Below, piece by piece: positions 61,124 to 64,000 of a stretch of DNA of 64,000 nt (position 1 is its first letter; each line of letters starts with the position of its first letter). The stretch comes from Prochlorococcus sp. AG-402-K10 (GTDB lineage Bacteria; Cyanobacteriota; Cyanobacteriia; PCC-6307; Cyanobiaceae): contig QCIF01000001.1 in NCBI GenBank assembly GCA_003216835.1, positions 207,659 through 271,658 on the forward strand, read 5' to 3'. A model generated the notes under the pieces. It was not told the origin of the DNA. It worked only from the letters and a program-made list of their open reading frames with translations, and ran no database searches. The translations under genes were made by a program, and so were the position numbers.

Positions 61124-61259
61124 TCTTTTTTATTGCAGAGATTTGGGTTACCTTCTGTTAAAGGAGTTTCTGAAGGGATTTATTTTATTATCAAAATTTA
61201 CTATAAAGGCAGTAATACCAATTATTTTATCTATAACAGAAGTATATAGTTATTCTTAA

Positions 61260-62264
61260 TTATATTAATCCAACCAATTTTTGAGTTAATTCATAAGTTT
61301 GCTTAGAGATCTTTGGATCAATTATTCTCTTTGATAATTTTTGAGAGAAAGCTTTTCTTCCAGTTTTTTGACGATTACCCCAACTCCAATGAACTGCTGG
61401 TTTTGCATATTCTGTAAAAGTTGCAACTTGAGCTACTCTCTCTCCCGCCATTCTTTGAGAGACATATCCCCTTGTTATGAATTTCTGAAAAATAGGAAAT
61501 AGAACTCTAAACAACCAAGGAGTATCTCTAAAAAGCTTAGTATCAGCGACACATCCAGGATAAAGGGAATTAATTATAATTTTTTCCTCAGAATATCTTT
61601 TTGATAATTCCTGCACAGTTGCCATATTGCAAAGTTTACTATCTTTATAAGCTTTTCCAGGTTTAAATTTCTTTCCATTAGCCATACTAATTGGAGATAA
61701 AAAACCATTCTTAAATCCTGATAGATCCCCAAGATTAGCCGGAGCAGGGATTGGAATTCGTCCTCCTAATTCTAAAAAATTAGCTGTAACAGTTCCTAAT
61801 ACTGTAATTCTTGGCTTGAATTTAGTATCTTGACCATTTATAAAAATTTCTTTCTCAGAGGATAGTATGTTATCTAAAAGGAGATTAATCAAAAGGAAAT
61901 GCCCAAAGTGATTTACTGCCATTGAGTTTTCATATCCCTGAGGAGACCTTTCTGGTCTTTTTAATCTTGGTTTATAAACTGCAGCATTACAAATAAGCGA
62001 ATTTATTGGTTTTGTAAATTTTTCCAATATTTCACTACACCCTTTTCTTACATGATCCAAATCAGATAAATCTATTTCTTTAAAATGAATATTTTTCATT
62101 TCATCTTCTGTCAAGACTTCCTCGGCAGCTTTTATTCCCCGCTTATTTGAACGATTAACAGCTATTATTTCCCATCCAAATCTCAACAAAGGTTTTAGAG
62201 TATTTAATCCAACACCTGATGTTGTTCCTGTTATTAGGACTAAACCTTTACTATTCTGATCCAC
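61260..62264 (-). CDS. por: Light-dependent protochlorophyllide oxidoreductase
   Basis: Short-chain dehydrogenase of 334 residues that reduces protochlorophyllide with NADPH in light. The NADPH motif TGTTSGVG is at 12-19 and the catalytic pair is Tyr206 and Lys210 in YKDSK. NAAVYKP and PGCVADTKLFRDTPW are LPOR-specific. Together with chlLNB the cell has both routes. Transcribed in the same direction as the unknown gene and psaM upstream of it. Confidence 0.97.
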   Translation of the reverse strand: MDQNSKGLVLITGTTSGVGLNTLKPLLRFGWEIIAVNRSNKRGIKAAEEVLTEDEMKNIHFKEIDLSDLDHVRKGCSEILEKFTKPINSLICNAAVYKPRLKRPERSPQGYENSMAVNHFGHFLLINLLLDNILSSEKEIFINGQDTKFKPRITVLGTVTANFLELGGRIPIPAPANLGDLSGFKNGFLSPISMANGKKFKPGKAYKDSKLCNMATVQELSKRYSEEKIIINSLYPGCVADTKLFRDTPWLFRVLFPIFQKFITRGYVSQRMAGERVAQVATFTEYAKPAVHWSWGNRQKTGRKAFSQKLSKRIIDPKISKQTYELTQKLVGLI

Positions 62265-62322
62265 TTGAAATAATAATTAATTTGAAAAATTAGATAATTC
62301 GAATGATTTCTCATAAGACTTA

Positions 62323-62670
62323 TCAACGCCATATTACTCTGATAATGTCTCTAGAAATCATTTGAACTTGATCCTTCATAAATCTTTGCTCACCTTCAAA
62401 AGAAAATAATTCGTCAAATCTAGTACTTAACTCTTTAAATCTAGATTTTTCATATAAAAAAGAATTTTCAATTTCTCTTAATCTTGTTAATCTTACTTTT
62501 GAGCTATATCCAAGTTTTATTAAACTTATTATGGCTAAAGAAGAAAAACATACTTTTAGAACTAAAAAGAAATAAGAAACAAAGTAATCCTGATCTTTAT
62601 AATTGTTTTCAATTACAGATGCTAAATCTTTTTGTTGAGAAAGATTATTTTTATAAGGATGTTTTGACAA
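62323..62670 (-). CDS. Unknown membrane protein between psaM and por
   Basis: A 115-residue protein with one transmembrane segment (about 30-52, YFFLVLKVCFSSLAIISLI) and a charged, probably coiled-coil C-terminal half (about 58-110). No recognised family. It lies 86 bases after psaM and 58 before por. Position suggests a role linked to thylakoids or photosystem I, but only by association. Confidence 0.6.
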   Translation of the reverse strand: MSKHPYKNNLSQQKDLASVIENNYKDQDYFVSYFFLVLKVCFSSLAIISLIKLGYSSKVRLTRLREIENSFLYEKSRFKELSTRFDELFSFEGEQRFMKDQVQMISRDIIRVIWR

Positions 62671-62755
62671 CTTGAATTGTTGGTATGAAAAAAGACTAAA
62701 ATTATTTAGTCCTAATAAATTATTACCTTAAAAATTTCGTATTACTAATAAATTT

Positions 62756-62860
62756 TTATGTTTTTGCCAAGGTTATACCTAACCTTAGTGCTAGAACTCC
62801 TGCATGCATTACTACTATGAGACCAAGTGCTATTAAATTAATTGTTTGAGAAGGCTCCAT
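62756..62860 (-). CDS. psaM: Photosystem I subunit XII (PsaM)
   Basis: A 34-residue single-helix subunit of photosystem I. The translation [17 protein letters not shown] continues with a hydrophobic helix ending LALRLG, a signature shared with PsaM. The ATG at 62860 is divergent from the lipoate-ligase-like gene. It is too short for many gene finders; identification rests on the LALRLG end and on place beside por. Confidence 0.88.
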   Translation of the reverse strand: MEPSQTINLIALGLIVVMHAGVLALRLGITLAKT

Positions 62861-62962
62861 GGGGTAAAAAGTTATTTTCTTTATTCTCTACCGAAAAGTG
62901 AAAAATTGATACACTATTACAAAATGATGTTACGTAATTAATAAATTGAAAGATAACTTTTA

Positions 62963-63706
62963 TTGAAAATTATTATAAGTGAACCTATCAGGTTAATTTT
63001 GGGATTAGAAAATAAAGCTCTAATTATTTCAACAAAAAAATTATCTGGCGTTGAACAAATGTCTTTAGATCTACGTTTATTAGATCACACCATATCGGAA
63101 CCTGAAATAAGTCTCACCTTAAGATTTTATCATTGGGATGGAGATTGGCTTTCAGTTGGCTATCATCAAAAGATAATTCCCCCTCACTGGGGAAAACTAA
63201 TAGATGATGGGTTAATTAAAATTGTGAGGAGGCCTACAGGTGGTGGAGCTGTTTTGCATTCAAAAGGAATAACATATGCAATAACATTCAAAAAAAATTC
63301 CTATAAAAGTTGTAGTTATGAAATGATAAATAATTGGTTAATTAAAAGTTTTAAAGAATTAGGATTAAACTTGCAAAATGGGCATTTAAAAAAATCAACC
63401 ATAAGAGAGAATTGTTTTGGGTCCTCATACATTTCTGATTTGGTTGATCAAGAGGGGTTTAAGAGGATAGGGAGCGCACAATATAGAAAAAGAGGGGGAT
63501 TCCTTCAGCATGGCGAAATTCAAATTAATCCTTCCAGAGTTTTATGGTTTAAATTATTTGGAGAAGAAGCCCCACCAAAAATAAATCTAAATTTTACAAA
63601 CAATGAAATAATAAGACATTTAAAAAATTCATTTTTAGATAATAAATCAAATCTAATAATTGAAAATATTGAATTTAAAGATAATATGATTACCAAATTC
63701 TTATAA
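62963..63706 (+). CDS. Lipoate-protein ligase A family protein
   Basis: A 247-residue protein of the biotin/lipoate ligase catalytic fold. RRPTGGGAVLHSKGITYA is the diagnostic motif and LRFYHWDGDWLSVGYHQK precedes it. The N-terminal 35 residues are an extension, from a TTG start at 62963; a later ATG (residue 33) is possible. It could attach lipoate or octanoate to dehydrogenases or GcvH. The C-terminal accessory domain of LplA is missing. Confidence 0.8.
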   Translation: MKIIISEPIRLILGLENKALIISTKKLSGVEQMSLDLRLLDHTISEPEISLTLRFYHWDGDWLSVGYHQKIIPPHWGKLIDDGLIKIVRRPTGGGAVLHSKGITYAITFKKNSYKSCSYEMINNWLIKSFKELGLNLQNGHLKKSTIRENCFGSSYISDLVDQEGFKRIGSAQYRKRGGFLQHGEIQINPSRVLWFKLFGEEAPPKINLNFTNNEIIRHLKNSFLDNKSNLIIENIEFKDNMITKFL

Positions 63707-63712
63707 CTCTAA

Positions 63713-64000
63713 TTAATCAATATCCCCTTTCTTCTTCATTAAATTAACTATTCTTGGTAATTCTATTCCGAGGGGATATTGATTTTTATTATTAAATTTG
63801 CTGACAATCTCAGAAGGCAAATTCAAACCCATTTTATTCAAGACGAAATAACCAACTTTGTTTCTATCAATTATCCCTAGAGGCATATCGGCAGAATTGA
63901 GTACTAATAAAAAACCTTCACTTGACTTTTCAATACTTTCTATCGTTTTCCACAGCTCGGTATTGCTATATACACTTGTAAAAGTATTTAATGGCTTCTT
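63713..64000 (-). CDS. C-terminal part of a CBS-domain protein, partial
   Basis: The last 95 codons of a minus-strand gene whose beginning lies to the right. SSEGFLLVLNSADMPLGIIDRNKVGYFVL reads as half of a CBS domain. Cyanobacterial site-2 proteases (M50) end in such domains, so the gene may encode one; the protease part is out of view. Convergent with the lipoate-ligase-like gene. Confidence 0.55.
   Translation of the reverse strand, partial: KKPLNTFTSVYSNTELWKTIESIEKSSEGFLLVLNSADMPLGIIDRNKVGYFVLNKMGLNLPSEIVSKFNNKNQYPLGIELPRIVNLMKKKGDID

Larger units (their letters stand above)
60894..61259. other. chlL-por convergent spacer, 366 bases
   Basis: The region has a TTTGAC-ATAAA-GTCAAA hairpin 20 bases past chlL (60914-60930), a minus-strand promoter-like pair at 61095-61123, and a 28-codon minus-strand frame at 60991-61077. 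A short stem (AGAGA/TCTCT) followed by T-run on the minus strand near 61079-61101 could terminate por transcripts. No known ncRNA is recognised. Confidence 0.6.

Overview
The window is a gene-dense, AT-rich (roughly 30% GC by eye) stretch of a chromosome that gene content and protein sequence identify as a high-light-adapted Prochlorococcus (inference). Form IA RuBisCO lies inside an alpha-carboxysome operon. A full light-independent (chlN, chlB, chlL) and light-dependent (por) protochlorophyllide reductase set sits beside psaM. Also present are plastocyanin, NDH-1 subunits NdhD and NdhL, a cyAbrB regulator, and many TTG starts with weak Shine-Dalgarno sites. I see no insertion sequence, prophage, CRISPR array, rRNA operon or clear pseudogene. 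The genes look intact and the spacers are short, as expected of a streamlined genome.

Layout. 1-2295 (-): a manganese-type ABC importer (permease cut by the window edge, ATPase, lipoprotein). 2319-3650 (-): a DUF697 membrane protein. 3814-12874 (+): a run with trpS, thrS, a glucokinase-like gene, thrB, ndhD and an M3 oligopeptidase. 12864-19181 (-): a lipase-like protein, folB, proA and a 1322-residue TamB-like protein. 19245-29548 (+): ycf51, small conserved genes, a CocE-type hydrolase, glgB, hemE, an epimerase, petE and a ClpB paralogue. 29594-33573: a divergent QueD-like protein, hisIE, a group 2 sigma factor preceded by an 11-bp tandem repeat, a YkvA-like protein, a small helix-turn-helix protein, a YciI-like protein and cyAbrB. 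33663-36416 (-): trpA, a DUF3007 protein, ndhL, tRNA-Leu(UAA) and pyrC. 36535-47634: a cation exchanger, glutathione reductase facing a GST-like protein, dnaA, two glycosyltransferases, a GNAT, an ABC exporter, hisG, gloB, ridA and a small orphan.

47635-54673 (-) is the carboxysome operon, read csoS1, rbcL, rbcS, csoS2, csoSCA, csoS4A, csoS4B, acRAF. The tandem-BMC shell gene csoS1D (55592-56362) is separated from it by rdgB on the other strand. Hairpins lie between rbcL and rbcS and, as a terminator-like element, between rbcS and csoS2. These would suit a graded output of abundant enzyme and shell and scarcer scaffold. 56459-62860 is the pigment block: an unknown gene, chlN, chlB and chlL on +, converging on por, an unknown membrane protein and psaM on -. 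The end holds a lipoate-ligase-like gene and the C-terminal part of a CBS-domain protein.

The main systems (alpha-carboxysome, DPOR and LPOR) are known. I found no undescribed multi-gene system I could defend. Most worth a second look are noncoding elements and small genes: the rbcS-csoS2 terminator-like hairpin, the direct repeat flanking the csoS1/rdgB region, the helically spaced repeat before the sigma gene, a promoter-plus-small-ORF candidate between chlL and por, a chlB-chlL spacer with a long inverted repeat, and a QueD-like protein lacking one zinc ligand.
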